In this document: piece by piece, positions 11,573-24,793 of the stretch
Layout of the letters: each line of letters begins with the position of its first letter
How positions within the stretch are numbered: the first letter of the stretch is position 1
Assembly: GCA_047495785.1 (NCBI GenBank)
Contig: JBLDXI010000028.1
Coordinates: 496,001-560,000, forward strand
Direction: 5' to 3'
Length of the DNA: 64,000 bases
DNA from: Lepidodermella squamata
Taxonomy: Eukaryota; Gastrotricha
The notes under the pieces: generated by a model
Told to the model about the DNA's origin: nothing
The model's input: only the letters and a program-made list of their open reading frames with translations
The model's database searches: none
Position numbers and translations under genes: made by a program

Positions 11573-14500
11573 ATGATTATATATTCTTTATTGTTATCTG
11601 TACTATTGCTCAGTCAATCGCTTGCCGAGTCTCCGGCTAGGGGTGAGTTTCATCACTCTGAAAAATCTAACATGCTGTCATGCTTAATGCTTTTCAGGCT
11701 TGGTCTACTATCCTCCATACAGCGATCCATTTGCTGATTCGGCGGATCCATGCTCTCAGCTTTTTGAATGGAAGGTGACAGAAGGGTTTGTTGACTTGGA
11801 CCTGACTTTTAATTGATTTTTAAACATGTTTTCGACATTTTAGAACTTTTGTTACTCCGAAACCTGATACAATGAAGGAGTGCCGTGGCTCCGTTAATAA
11901 TATTCCATTCATTGCTCCGAAAATTGCGAGCACAAGCATGGATCAGGAAGCCATCGAAGATTACTGGGTGGATCTGAGTCAAAACCCTCTTGGCAGTTTC
12001 AACATGGATTTTACATGTAAAGACCAGTCTGGCCGTGTTAAAACAGGCCTTTACTACTGGGTCTACATTTTCAAGAAGCAAGGTTTTACAAAGACCTACT
12101 CGTACCAAAGTATGATGTCTTGGGACACGGAGGGCAAGCTTTTATTCCAGCCCATCGAATCACAGACAGCTAACATCTCTTGCCGGTATTACGATTCAGC
12201 GAAAGGCTACATGACGCCAGTGCGAACCTGGCGCATCAGTTTTAAACAAACAAACTTCGTCCAGTCAAACAGTGTGCAAATACACAGCTGTTTGACTAAT
12301 AACCGACCAGTGCTGTCGTCGAATCGTGAAGTCAACGTTGTCGTCACATCGAATCGGCTCGAATTCTACCCATTTTGCCCGATTTACACGTGCAAAGTTA
12401 ACCCGACTAGCCCGTTCGAGCCGGTCATCTACACCCCGCAGCTTCCAAAATGTGAAATTAACAGCCGTGATCCGGCTAGTTACCAAACCTGCTACCTAGA
12501 CCCGCCGCAAGATCGCGAGGTCGCTTACTCCTGCAGATCTCCTGTTGGTGTGGGAGAAGGATCGGTTAAAATCAACGTGCAAAGTGGAGCGAGATTCGTT
12601 AACGACGAGGATTTCAAACCTCTTTACTTCAAAGAGGACGATCGAGATAGTGCGTTATACTGCACGGTAGACCCGAAAACTGCCCCCGATTCAGTACCTC
12701 AATGGGAGTTTTTGTCATCCAACTCTTACGGAGCGACTTATCAACCGTTGGTCTCAAGTTTGTACAAACAATTGAACGAAATTTCAACGGGCAGGCATCG
12801 GTTGATCATCACAACAGTTAAGCCTGAGCATGAGGGATCGTATCGTTGCGTTATCCCGCAATCATCGCGAGTTGTCGCGGGTGGTAAGCCAATTTACGGC
12901 TACTACTTCGTGAAAGTCTACGGAAAACCGCAATGTACCCCTTATGACGGTGCCTCAAGTCAGCCGTTGATGATCAACGGCGGTGCGGTTAATATCGATT
13001 TGAGGTTAATGTCTAGCTCATATATCACCATGCAATGTTCTCAATCTGTTGTGACAACGTGCCCAAATGATGACAAAACTTCAGATCGCGTGTGCGAGCC
13101 TGTTGCAGTGCTGAGGAAGGACGGCCAAGTTTGTGCCATGTCAAACGTGACGACTTCGAATTTCTGCGGCGGGACTCAAAATATCAAAACTTCACAGCCT
13201 AGTCCTGGTTTGTTGAGAATCGATGTTTCGCTGAATAATAACGGCGGCGCTGATGCGTCAGTTATCGAAAATATCCGCGGCTCTTACGTTGTCCAACTAG
13301 TCTACCCAGCGCCGGCTAATTTACACCAAGACGTGCCATTCACCATCAACGCAGCTCCGCCAACGCCGACAAACGCGGGCTCGCAGTCGGAGCGGCAGGC
13401 TGACGGCGGTCTGTGGTGGATTGTGTTAATCGTAGCCGGAGTGATTTTAATCGTGCTTATCCTGTTCGTCATTGGCTATTGCTTGCGGCAATCGGGCCAA
13501 ACTTACCCGGTTGACAAGAAGGAACGCGATGCTGGTCACGATCCGGTTAAAGAGCTCAAAGATGCGGGTTTCACCGACTTCTCAGCGCAACCGTAAGTCC
13601 TCCTGAAATTGTCTCATTTTTCTAGGTTTTAATCCTCGATATTTTTTGTCAATTTCTTCCCTCGGTTTTTCTAGACTTATACCTAGGTACGTAAAAGATA
13701 GGCTTATATTAAATTTATTAACTCTTGACAATTTCAACTCAACCATTGTTTCCGCCGTCTGTCGAGGAAATTCGCCAATATTCAGCCGTTAAATCGACCA
13801 AGTTATATTTTCTTTTAGGGCAAAGTTTTTGCGCTTTTTACACTTATGGCCTGGGGTGTGTAGTTTTTTTCGCGGTACCAGTCAGTACACAATTTGTATC
13901 GATTTTCGATTCAATAGCACTTGAAAAATTGTTTGTAGGCTGCTCGACCACTCAGAAATTCTATCCAATACAAAAGTGTTGGTTTAATTACTGCGATAAA
14001 AAAATCGACGGGAACACAATTAGAGTTACGGCATTTGAATAATTTAGCGACCACGTTTAATTTTCTGAAAAATATCTCGGATGATTTTTCGGGTGTTTAA
14101 TGGCGAATTTCCGTGGTGTCTATGCCACGACGACGACGGCGGCGGTTCAAAAGTTGAGAAAACTATAATGACCGCTTGCGCAAGTGTTGTTCATGTCGGT
14201 TTTGTGACCATTGTCGGCGCCAGACAGGTGTACTTCTTACTCTACTATCTACTATCATAACCACACACAACACAAAACACAAGAGCCAATAGGTATACCT
14301 ATTTCTGATGATGAAGCCTTTAATTGATATATCATTATCATCATCAATAACCACCGACCGACTGTTGTTTTCGTCGCCGCTGCTGCTGCTGCTGCAATAA
14401 TAATTTCTTACCCGCATGTGATATCTACGGCATCTAATCGTCACATACTACACGCAGAGAAATGCTAATATTATAACGTAAACAACAAAGCTATGCGAAG

Positions 14501-17500
14501 ATGTCTTGTTCTGCCTACTCTGTAACATCCTCATCACCACAAGCGCCGTTTGATCATCTACTACTCTCGCTCTCGGTGTCTGTCGTTGGTCTGTGTCGTC
14601 GTGTCTCTCTCTCTCGAGCCGGGGTCAGGCATCTCGCGCACTTCCGCGCCGTGTTTGCCTAACGTGGTTATCACATTGTTTACTCGTGTTTTGCGTGACA
14701 TTCCACGCGGTCCCTCAAAAACCAAAGGGCCACAAAAATTCCCGAAATTCATACAAAAATGAGGAAAATTATGAACAATAATAATTCAATTAAAATTTAT
14801 TAATTTTTCCTGGAATCAATCAAAATCAGCATTTACCATCTCTTAAAATTGTGTAGAATATTTCAAGGATTTTCAAAATTTTCAATCAACGATTTCAATT
14901 AAGCGTTTGAATATATTTTAATTAATTTTCGATGTTCTCTTGGATTTTTTGTTTTTCCAAATTTTCCTTGATATTTTTATAATTCCGCATCAGTGGGTGC
15001 AAAAACAAAATTGTAGAAAAATCCAGAACTGCCAATCATTGAATTGGTTTATTTTCGACCAGTCTAGCGCGTGATTATGCTAATTTTTGGAGTTGTACAA
15101 TGCGTAAATTTTTTTCGGAATTTTTGCGCGCAAGTTTCGGCTGCCTCTCCTCCGAAGTCGCGAGGCTGGGCCGCGGGCGCGCGTGTTCGCTCGAAAGGCC
15201 GCGTGTCGCGTCGCGTAATTGCGCTTGTTCGTTAATAGCGACTTGAATGAACGACGACCCACCCGCCTTAAGAACCGCAGCTGCTGTGCCTCGTTCGCTT
15301 AATTCGACGACAATAGAGGGCGAACGGCCGGGCGATGATAGCGACCCCACAAATTTGTTTTATTGTTGTTGTCTCTTGTATACTTATGCGCATATACAGC
15401 AGTATATACAGTATTCCAGGCTAAAGAAGACTCTGAAGAAGAAAGAAGATGATAAGCCATCGATCTGTTATTATCATAACAAGCGTCGCCGCTTGGGAAT
15501 TGACTGGTCCCTCTCGCCGCCAGCTGGTTATACATTACATACATTTATTTCATTATTATTTGCCGACATCAGCAGCGGGTCAGCGTCAGCACGTGTTTCA
15601 TAAACGTTTTCATTACGCAACAGCAGATGGTTTTCGATTTCAACTCTGCGCGCGCGCGCGAAGATTCGATTTCCGCCGCGACTATATATGTCATCATCGC
15701 CATCATCATGAATTCATAATTACTGGCCGTTCAAGAGCTTGTTTTTCAGGCCGCACTAATCCTCACGGGACATGCTACTAAAAACAACATTTTCAAAGGA
15801 AAAACATACTGTATTTTTTCGTGTATAGTCAAAAGGTGTGTAGATCTACGAATAATTAGTAGCCGTCGTCGGCACTAGCGGATTTGTTATTACGCTCTGA
15901 CCGGTCGTCGGTCCACGTCCCTTGTTATTTATATTGCGGCGGCTGCTGCTGATAAAAACGCCGGCGTTGCTAATCGACAACGTTTTGTAATCGAAAATTT
16001 TTCATTATCAAGAGTCGCGCGTTTGCTGATATGTCGAACAGGACGCTGAGTTGTTCCCGCGGCTAAAGCAATAAAAAAGGCGGGCTAGGCGTGGTGGTGG
16101 TTGAGAGGTAAACAGGCTGCGTTGTTCGACACATCAAGTGATGTGTTGTTTTTTCTCTTCTCTTCTTTCGAGGTGATTATGCGAGGCGTAGAAAAGTCAT
16201 ACACTGTTTGCATAATGCCAGCAACGCGATGAAAAGGCGGCGGCCGACTCTCGTAGAAGAAGAATATAAAAGGTCTGGCTGGCTGGCTACATGCTGTATA
16301 TGAATAATGGAACACGTGGAAGCGCAATAAACCGCCAACACGCGCTTTATTGCCCATTTTCCGCGCGATTATCCGCCGCCGTCGTCGTGACACGCGACTT
16401 GAGGCCGGCCATGTACAGTCGAGAGTGTCAGTACCTGTATGTGAACAGCTGTCTGACGCCCATTTACGATTTTTTCCGGCTCAGTCTCGAGAGATGACCA
16501 TAAAAATTGCTACAAACCGCTCGGCTATACCTAAACCTATTTTCCGCATTTCTTTCATAATACCTACTCATAATAATATACTGGCTTTGCTTGATATATA
16601 ATTCTGCTACGTAACAACGGCTTTTTCAAGCGTAAAAATGAGGAAGTTGATTTTCGACCGGGTCCGGTGAAACAGCTGAGGGAGGCATTAAAAAGGCAAT
16701 GCGCCGTTAAAATCCGGCATTTCCGTTTGATGAATGATATATTTAAAATGAACAAAAAATATTTTAATTTTCGAATCATCCAAAGTTTTATTCAATTTGC
16801 ACTGGAATGCGGATAGAAAATCGTCTACGTTTATTTGATATCATTTTTGTGTAAGAAAGTTTTTTGTATCGTTTTTATTACATTATTCCACCCGAGGGAT
16901 TTTTCCGAATTATTTTTGCGCGATTTTATTGCGCCCAACGTACCAATCGTGCGTTAACCCTGATTCTTTTTTTACGTGCCAAAAATTGTTGATCAATTTC
17001 TGCGATCAAGTACAAGATTTTTACATATATATCGCTGAGTCAATATTTGAATTTCAAATTCACAAGTCATGCCTAATCAGTGTGATTTGCGTGACAACAT
17101 ATGTCGCGGCCTCTCTGGACTAATTTTTCCTTTGCATTTGAATAAGAAGAAGACGGCGGAAAAAAAATCGGCGATGTGTCGCTAATTTGTGCGACGCGAG
17201 TCCCGGCGGGTGGCGTTTCTTTCTTTCTTTTGAAATGCCCGCAAAAATTAGTCACGCGAGACGAGTGACCAGGAAAAAGCAATTAAATTGCTGTGACGTC
17301 GCCTTTCTTGAATAAATACACACCATGAGGGCGCGGCGGGTTCTTGTTCGAGAAAACAAAAACAAACCAGCGCGGCCTGGAATTTGTTTTTACATCGCTC
17401 ACCCATCATCGCCAGTGCTAGTATTCAGTTATTCAATTAATGCGCGAAATATTGACGCGCACTCGATAATAAAGAGCAGGCGAAAAGAGCACCGGTCCCT

Positions 17501-19722
17501 TCTTTTAAGGTGTCACCTGTCAGCAGGCCGTGTTTGTGCGGCTTGAGGCGTTGAGATCAATTATTTGATTGTAGGGCCACACGCGACGCGTATTTATAAT
17601 TCAGGCTGAATTCAGCATTCAGTTCTGTAATCACAACTCGCCTTGTAAATAATAAGTTTCGAGGACGCAAAATTCGATTAACGACCGGCCGCCGGATGGC
17701 GAGCGAGCGAGCGAGCGAGCGAACGAACGAACGCTTGATACATTGGCCTGTTTTTGTTGTTTGCGCCCAGATAATGAGGCGCCTTTTTATTGTTGCTTAG
17801 TCATCATCACCACCAGGTATAATGCGAAAAGGGCGATCGCGCAATTCGATCGTTTCAGCTGTTGTTTTTGCGGCGATGAGGATGTGGCCACAAGGCAAAA
17901 TGCGCTCCAGATATTGTATGTTTAATGCGGATCAGAGCAGCCTTCTTCAATAATAGCAATAATAACAACAATGGTTAAGGCGGCTGTTGGCTTTTTGAGC
18001 GCACACACCTGTAAATAGGCGCTCGCTAGTGGTTTATTATGATATCGCTACACTTTTGTTGTGTGCGGCCCGTCGATTTTCGCCGATTGATAATGACTAC
18101 ACAGCTGGTAGCAATCGCGGCTCGTATTATAAGAGAACGAGCGAGAGAGAGATGAGGAAAAACGCCAATTTATCCACGCCGGCTAGAGTACGATGCTTAT
18201 CAAGCCGTACAGCGTACGAAAAGAATCCAACTACGCAAGAATGAACGAATAAAAAATTACGCGTACTACAACTCGACAACAAATATCAAGTGAAAAACGG
18301 ATTTTACGCCCAATTTTTACCTGATATCTAAATTGATCCACCTCAAAATTTCAAGTTGTTTGATATTCAACTCTTGTCACGTGAAATTTTTTTGAAAAAT
18401 GAAATTTCACCTGATTTGGAGGCGTCTAAATTGCATTGTACGACAGGTTAGAGGTGATACGTTCGATGAAAGGCGGAGATAGTGCGTAAAAAACACGCCG
18501 CGGGCTCGAGTTCATTATCTCCTTATCTCGTACACGACTCATCATCGTGATATTTTATTACTCGTAAACGGCTAGTTGAGTTTGTTGTTTTTTCTGGGTA
18601 GATGCATAACCTCGGAATGCATGCAAACGCAAAAAACACGGGCAGCAGCGGAGATATCATTAAAAGACGTTTTTTTGCCCCGTTGCCCTGACGGGAAAAT
18701 ATTATTTCTATTATTTAATGTATTATTTTTGTGTCGACCACTGCGTTGAAATAACAACATTATTGTACCCTGTTCTGGCGCTGTACAGTACATATGCGTA
18801 TGAGCTGAGGTCAGAAACCGACGTGAAATGAACTGAAATTGCATGGCTAAAGAGTTGATTGGCCAAGCTAAAAATTGATAATAACAGTAATAAAAAGTTG
18901 ATTTTAATTCTCAAATCGATGTAAGATGCGGAAAATGGTCGTTAAGAAATTTGCAATAATTGATATTATAGAGATTAAGGCTGCGAAATGACGCTATTAA
19001 GGGAAAATTCATGTAATTGACTTGGCGAAAGCGTCGTTGACTGCGAATAATTGCTATTTTAGAACAGAAAGACAGTAGTAATTGAAGAGCTAGAAAATAT
19101 GGATCAGCTTGCAATTTTTGAATTTGTATTATTCACAAAATTTTATTTTGCGAAATTTGGCGGATGTTTTTAAGCCGAGTCAAGAAAACATCGTGGAAAG
19201 ATATAAAACAAAACCTAATATTTACTGTCTCAAATTGTAATTTGTAACTGTTAACCTGGTTCGTAAATGGTATAGATCCGCATATAATTATGATAAAAAA
19301 GCTTGCTTTCCACGAATTATCGATTGAATTAAATGTTTGTTTTTCTTGCTTGCAGAGCTCACGGAGGCAGTGAACCATCGCTAACCGGCAGCGTGAAAGT
19401 GCCCGAAGACTCGGACAGTTTAGGCGAATACGGCGAAATCGACCCGACGAAATTCAACGAAGACGGCTCCTTCATCCACCAGTACGGCCCCGGCGGCCAC
19501 CCGGCCTCGGCCGTGGCGCCCGGCTCCGCGCTCGGCCCTCGCATTTCAAACTCGCAACAAGTGCCTCTGCAACAGGTGGTCGTGCCGCCTGTCATTCCCG
19601 GGCCGCCGTCCCATCACAGGAACGCGGGCCCGGCGCCACCGCCCCGGCCCGAACGGTCGGCAGCGTCGCGGCAAGCGCTACCCTCGCACCACCCGGTACC
19701 ATCAGGCGGTACCAACGTCTAG
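11573..19722 (+). CDS. single-pass Ig-like receptor with L1CAM/neuroglian-type ankyrin-binding tail
   Basis: My model has exons 11573-11642, 11698-11785, 11844-13592 and 19356-19722; all phases agree and give 757 residues. Residues 1-18 form a signal peptide. The cysteine-rich ectodomain has one clear Ig-like fold: C326, W340 and C388 in the classic EHEGSYRC context. A membrane helix lies near 577-598. The tail (about 600-757) matches L1CAM/neuroglian tails in order: a YPV box close to the membrane, a GSxPSL patch, DSLGEYG, then FNEDGSFIHQYG (ankyrin-binding FIGQY, here FIHQY at 675-679), then a Pro-rich end. In that family the motif ties an adhesion receptor to ankyrin and spectrin. I see no fibronectin III repeats or L1-like six-Ig array, and the length is about 60% of typical L1 proteins. 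The ectodomain is paralogous to the minus-strand gene ending at 30098. Family membership by the tail is fairly sure; the ligand is unknown. Confidence 0.85.
13593..19355 (+). other. 5.8-kb last intron of the receptor gene
   Basis: Donor GTAAGT at 13593 and acceptor TTGCTTGCAG ending 19355. The other introns of this gene are 55 and 58 nt. Unlike the AT-rich spacers, 14.1-18.9 kb is rich in CpG and in short repeats: a CG run near 15648-15659, a GCGA/ACGA tetranucleotide run at 17699-17732, and CTG/CAG runs near 14384-14396. A TATAAAAG at 16265-16272 could mark an internal promoter. No coding exon is supported here; it may hold regulatory sequence or unseen alternative exons. Confidence 0.6.
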
Positions 19723-22700
19723 TCTCTAGTTGCTAAACAAAAAACTTCGTTAATTCGTAAAAAATCCTGAACTAAGGCGAGATTTCAAAATTCAACCTAG
19801 CGCTAAGCGGAACGAGTTTTTCACGATCGTTGCGGCTACATCTAACTGTTTCTTGTTTGTTAACGTTGTAAATTTTTTCGTCCGTTTAATCACGCAATTG
19901 ATTGCCTGGCACCACATGCGATCTTCAATCATTTTTTTCTGGTTTCCTCGCTTTGTTGTTGGTTGAGTGAGCGAAAATTCAGCTAGAAAAATTGAAATAA
20001 ATCAGGCTCAACATATTTTAATTTGGTTGAAAAATGATTTTTTCCAATTCATCTCGCTGGAATTTCGTAGTTCAAAGCGCTTGATGCAGATTTGTTTTTG
20101 AGACAAAAATTCTATGAGTACTCGAAATATTATATCATCGTTAAAAACTGGCAAAAATACTTCTTGTCCTCGAGCCCCATGTTTTGTGTACAAAAATTCC
20201 GAAAAATTCCTGTAAATAGTTGTTAGCTACTTGATACGTACCGGAAGCAGTTGTTGCGTCTCTAACATCATCTCTCTTTCTCTCTCTACAGATAAATAAA
20301 ATATATATTAATCAAATTATCAACAACTACCCTCGCTTTTTTTATACGCCGAAAATACAATTACAATTTGAATGAAATTTGAGCGATTTTTGTTTCACGA
20401 GAAAGAAAAAATTATGACAATTAATTGTTGACGTTGTTTTTGTGTCCCGCATGAGTGTGTTTTTCAGTTTGCTGTTCGAAACGTTGTTTCCGCCTCGGTC
20501 TGGCCTCGTTTTTTGCTCCTCCTCTCGCCGCCGTAGCCTAGGCCGTGTCTCTCGCTCTCTCTTTTCGTTTTTTTATACAACATTACTATGTAACATTTAA
20601 TCGTCAATCTTAGCTTGCTTTCACAGTGATCGTCCAGTCGATGATATATTAACGAGAAATGCGGCTGCGGCGGCGGGTGTTACAAATTTTGCGATGATTC
20701 AGCCAGTTTCGGGGTAACAAATGGATACCATGAGCGTTATATATTGCCTATTCTAATTATTACCGAATTATATATGAATATATATATATATGATAATAAT
20801 GTTATGTTTATGATGTGTATATATGTAATACCTGCGGAAAGAATGTTGCGCATAAAAAAACGGAGAAAAACTACATACATACACACATTTTGTGACTGCC
20901 TTTTGTTCGATGATGAAAAAAACGAGAATAAATACTGAAATTGAAGGATGGAATGAAAACCGAAAAAGAAATGTTGCGAAATACGAATAAAATTTTATCA
21001 ACATTTTTCAGTAGCGGTACTTTTGTAGCTGATTTTTTATTCCAACTCAAAGTTTGAGGGTTATTTTAGGATTTTGCAGACAAGGTATCGCAGCTCATTT
21101 GTTAGCTAAATTGAATTGAAATTTGGCAGTCAGATTTCGAAAACAATTAGGGGGCTATTTACACGATATGTTTAAAAATTTTGTTGATTTTTGCGGGGAA
21201 TATTTGATGAACCAAGTTTTATTGTCTATTTTTTCGTGGACGAGAGCTTTTTATCAGTGCATTATTTGTCCTGGTATTGCTAAATTTTGCCGCAAATGAC
21301 AGGTGATAACAGCGCGCGGACGCGAGTATAAGGTGTAATTTGCCACACATGTGCGCTTGTCGCCTTGTAAAAAAAGAAGCGTCTTATTCATGTTATTTGC
21401 GCGCATGTTTGTTGTTTCGCGTGACTTTGCGCGCGCTCAATTATTGCACCCGTGTTTGTTTCTGCGCGAGCCAATTGCAAAACCAACAAAAATTTGTCGT
21501 CGCACTTTTTTTTTCACGACGTGTGTGCGTCTCAATTATGTGGATTTTGCGAGCGAATTATTGCCGTCTATTATAATGACAGCAGCGGAAATATTTACTA
21601 ATAAATAATATGGCTGTTTACTAAACAGCTTCGCAAAGTATAGCTATCATGGTGATTAATTATTCGCGGCTAAGTCACGATGGACTATAATCCGCTGTAT
21701 TCAAGTGTTTTGCCTCTTTCTTAGAAAGCGCACGTTTTGCAAACTATATAGCGAAAGTGAAGTGTGTATGAAAGAGCCGTGTCTCGACTTGAAGGGTGAA
21801 CTCTTCTGAAATGAAGCTCGCCAGTTGCCAGGTTAAAACTTGAAAGGATGACCGACATGGCTGTAAAACGGCCACTCAACAAGGGTCACAAGTGCCACTT
21901 TAAGGCATAGATGCCGCAAAATACTATTACTTATTTGGTGTAATAATTTCGAGTCCCATATATCGCATGCAAATTAATTGTAACTTATTGGCTGGCACCG
22001 AGCCAAAAAGCAGCTCCATGTCAAAGTTTCTGATCGATTTCTTTGTGTTCGAAACTTGAAGCGGTATGAACAGCCCTTACAGGTAACCAACGAGAATAGC
22101 AATAATTAGATCAGTCCAAAACTCGGACAAATTGAGACACGATAGGTAGATGAAAAATCACCGAAACTCGTCTCACAGAAAGATGGAATTGAGCAAATGA
22201 TAAGATGAGTGTATACCTCAGTTACATCGATAGAGGCCAATGACCTATGTCGATTGGCTGACATTCAGTCTTTCATATCAAGTGAAATGGCTGATCTACC
22301 ATCTGCCCAGAACAGGATTTCAATCATTAACAGGCGTTCGTTTGAAAGAAACTGAGTTTAATGAATTGGCTGAAATGTATGCTGATATTATAAGTAAAAA
22401 GATTTCCCTTCTTCAAAGATTTGAATTCTCGGCTCCGATGCCAGTCTTATTTCTAGCTTCAAACGCAGTTGAAAATCGACGATCAACAAGGCGATTTCAT
22501 CTGTTGCATACGGCACCGGGCAAGTGATCGAGAGGTTTCAGACGTGATAGATATGTCACCGACTATTCCTTTTGGATTTCACCTGTTGGCTGAATCGAAA
22601 GGGGATGCCTAACTTTTGTCTACCTTGTCCTGCCTGCTTTGCTACTTCGGGCGGATGGTTCATCCTAGGCTAAGTAAGTAAGGGTGTACCAACAATCAGC

Positions 22701-23034
22701 ATAGGTTGGTTCGCAATTCGCAAATGGACTCGCCTTTGGTCAATTGTGAATCTACTTTGTCAAGTTCGTTTGACGATCCGGCGGGAATTTCGAGTCATTC
22801 GATCGACTTAATTAAAGAAAATACCGCCTACCCCTACTACGCCTACATAAAAATAATTCTAAAATTGATCAGGCATTCTGATGAATGTGTGAAATGAGAT
22901 GACATTCACAAGGGGTCCATTCAAGCGCTGATTCAAAAGTAGCCAAGGAATCTCCTATGAAAGGAAAAATAAAAAAGAGAATGCACTGAAGCTGCACCGA
23001 AATTCTTTATTCTTCCAATTTTGTTGTTGGGGAA
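19723..23034. other. intergenic with AT microsatellite
   Basis: The early part is 3' flank of the receptor; AATAAA signals occur near 20287 and 20988. A TA microsatellite lies at about 20766-20832. The frame 22240-22527 (95 codons from an ATG) has no recognisable domain and no supporting neighbours, so I do not call it a gene. Confidence 0.5.
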
Positions 23035-24461
23035 ATGAGTTATTACCCTAATAATAACAGCTACCCGCCCTCAAACTACTCGAATAATTACAACAGCAAT
23101 AACAATACCAGCAATGAGCCCATTGATTTGACGAATCTCGACAATGAGTTCAACATCAAATGCAACTGCAGATTTTGCTGTGAGCATGTTGACGACGAAC
23201 AGCAGGAAGCTTACGCGACGAAATACGCTGATACAACATCGACCAAGTACAAAGTTGCTAAGGCTTTCGAATGGATTCTCCTCATTGCCGTCGCTGCAGA
23301 ACTCTTCATAGCCGTTGGATGCTTCATTTTCGGGGTGTATTTAGACTATCTACGAAAAGAAATGACAGTTTTACAGGTGAATTTTCGAAAATGTTTGTTG
23401 ATCCCGTAGTTTTTCGTTCTAATTCACAGCTTGCCGATGGGTCTTCAGCTCAAGCTACAGAAAATAATCGAATCATTACTCTGCTCAATAACATACCAGC
23501 CTTCCTAATCACAGTTGGCGTAGTCATGGTGGTTTTCGTTGGAATTGGAGCTGCCGGGGCTTTACGTCACTACATGCCATTTCTCGGGCTGTACTTGGGC
23601 TTTCTGCTCGCAGTCACCCTGGCCCAACTCATCATCATCCTAGCTTTCGTCGACAATAAAGACGCGATCGCGAAAACAGTCCGCGATGAATTCTCGACAA
23701 ATGGCATTAAAAACTACTTCGACGACTCTGACTTGAAGTACATCATCGATTCTATGCAAGTCAAATTCAACTGTTGCGGCAGCGGGGATACGGGTTATAA
23801 AGAGTGGAATGGTAATATGTACTACAACTGCACGGTGGACAATCCAAGCATTCAGAGGTGTGGGGTTCCGGCGACGTGTTGCATCAATGCTACGTCGGGC
23901 TATGACTACTCGCGGTCGACGTCGAGTGTTATCAACAATTTTTGCGGCGCTGAAACGCTGTCGCCAGCTGCTACAAATGTGCAGAATAAGATCAACACGG
24001 GCGGATGCTTCAAACCGGTTAGTTTTTCGAACCAAGGAAATCTAAAACCTTTAAAGCTAATCATTTCATTCCCAGGTTCTGGATTATTTGGACTCATACA
24101 CTTATGTAATCGTTCTGGTGGTGGGAGTTATAGCGTTCGTACCTATCATGGAGGTGAATTTTCAACCCGATCTGCTCTTTTACTGTAATTTTAGCATCTT
24201 ATCCAGGAGGTTTGTCTTTGCTACCTCATTCACATGATTCGCGGCGAGAGGCGAATCTATGAATACTGGAAGAAATATGGCGTTTACCCGCCTTCAACAC
24301 CACCACCCCCTGAAGCCATTGCGGCCCCAGATCCTATTGGAGGCGATAATTACGACTACTCTTCAGGTGGAGGTTATGGAGAACCACGTGGAGGCAACAT
24401 AAACAGAGCTTTCGATGGTAATCACAGCAACAATGTTGAGGAGATAAGACTAAACCGGTGA
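23035..24461 (+). CDS. tetraspanin, TspanC8 type
   Basis: Exons 23035-23376, 23430-24017, 24076-24153 and 24207-24461, all phase 0, give 420 residues. The introns are 53-58 nt. Four hydrophobic helices fit the tetraspanin plan. The large extracellular loop carries CCG, a YNC, RCG, a TCC pair, FCG and GGC: eight cysteines, as in the TspanC8 group (vertebrate TSPAN5/10/14/15/17/33), which escorts the protease ADAM10/Kuzbanian. The N-terminus is an unusual Asn/Ser/Tyr-rich extension of about 75 residues and the C-terminus is Pro/Gly-rich. An alternative acceptor at 24193 would add four residues in frame. A polyadenylation signal is at about 24557. Family is sure; the C8 assignment is likely. Confidence 0.88.
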
Positions 24462-24793
24462 TCTACCTAATTGTATTCCAACCAAAATCTGCTGCATTTA
24501 ACCGGTCTCATGAGCTTGCATTTGCAATTTGAACAAATCCGTTGTTATTTTATTAATAAAATCATGCGTCTCGATGACTTGGGCACGTGCTTTTCCAAAA
24601 AGGCGAAAGGCTGTATTTAAATAAGGAATTGAATTCCCTTCCTATCTCCTCTTGAATTAGGACGCATTAAAACCTGTCTTTCGTAAGACAGCTTATCTTT
24701 CAACCCCAGTTTCGAGGTCATAGATAAAGCCGACACAGGGTACATGGTCGACTGCTTGTTTTTTCTTAATAGCTAGTTTTTGAATTGCGAAAA

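Noticed and set aside
14384-14396. CTG/CAG run considered as a polyglutamine exon
   Set aside because: It lies in a non-coding intron with stops in the flanking frames.
22240-22527. 95-codon ATG frame upstream of the tetraspanin
   Set aside because: No motif, no splice partner and no compositional support; kept only as part of the intergenic note.
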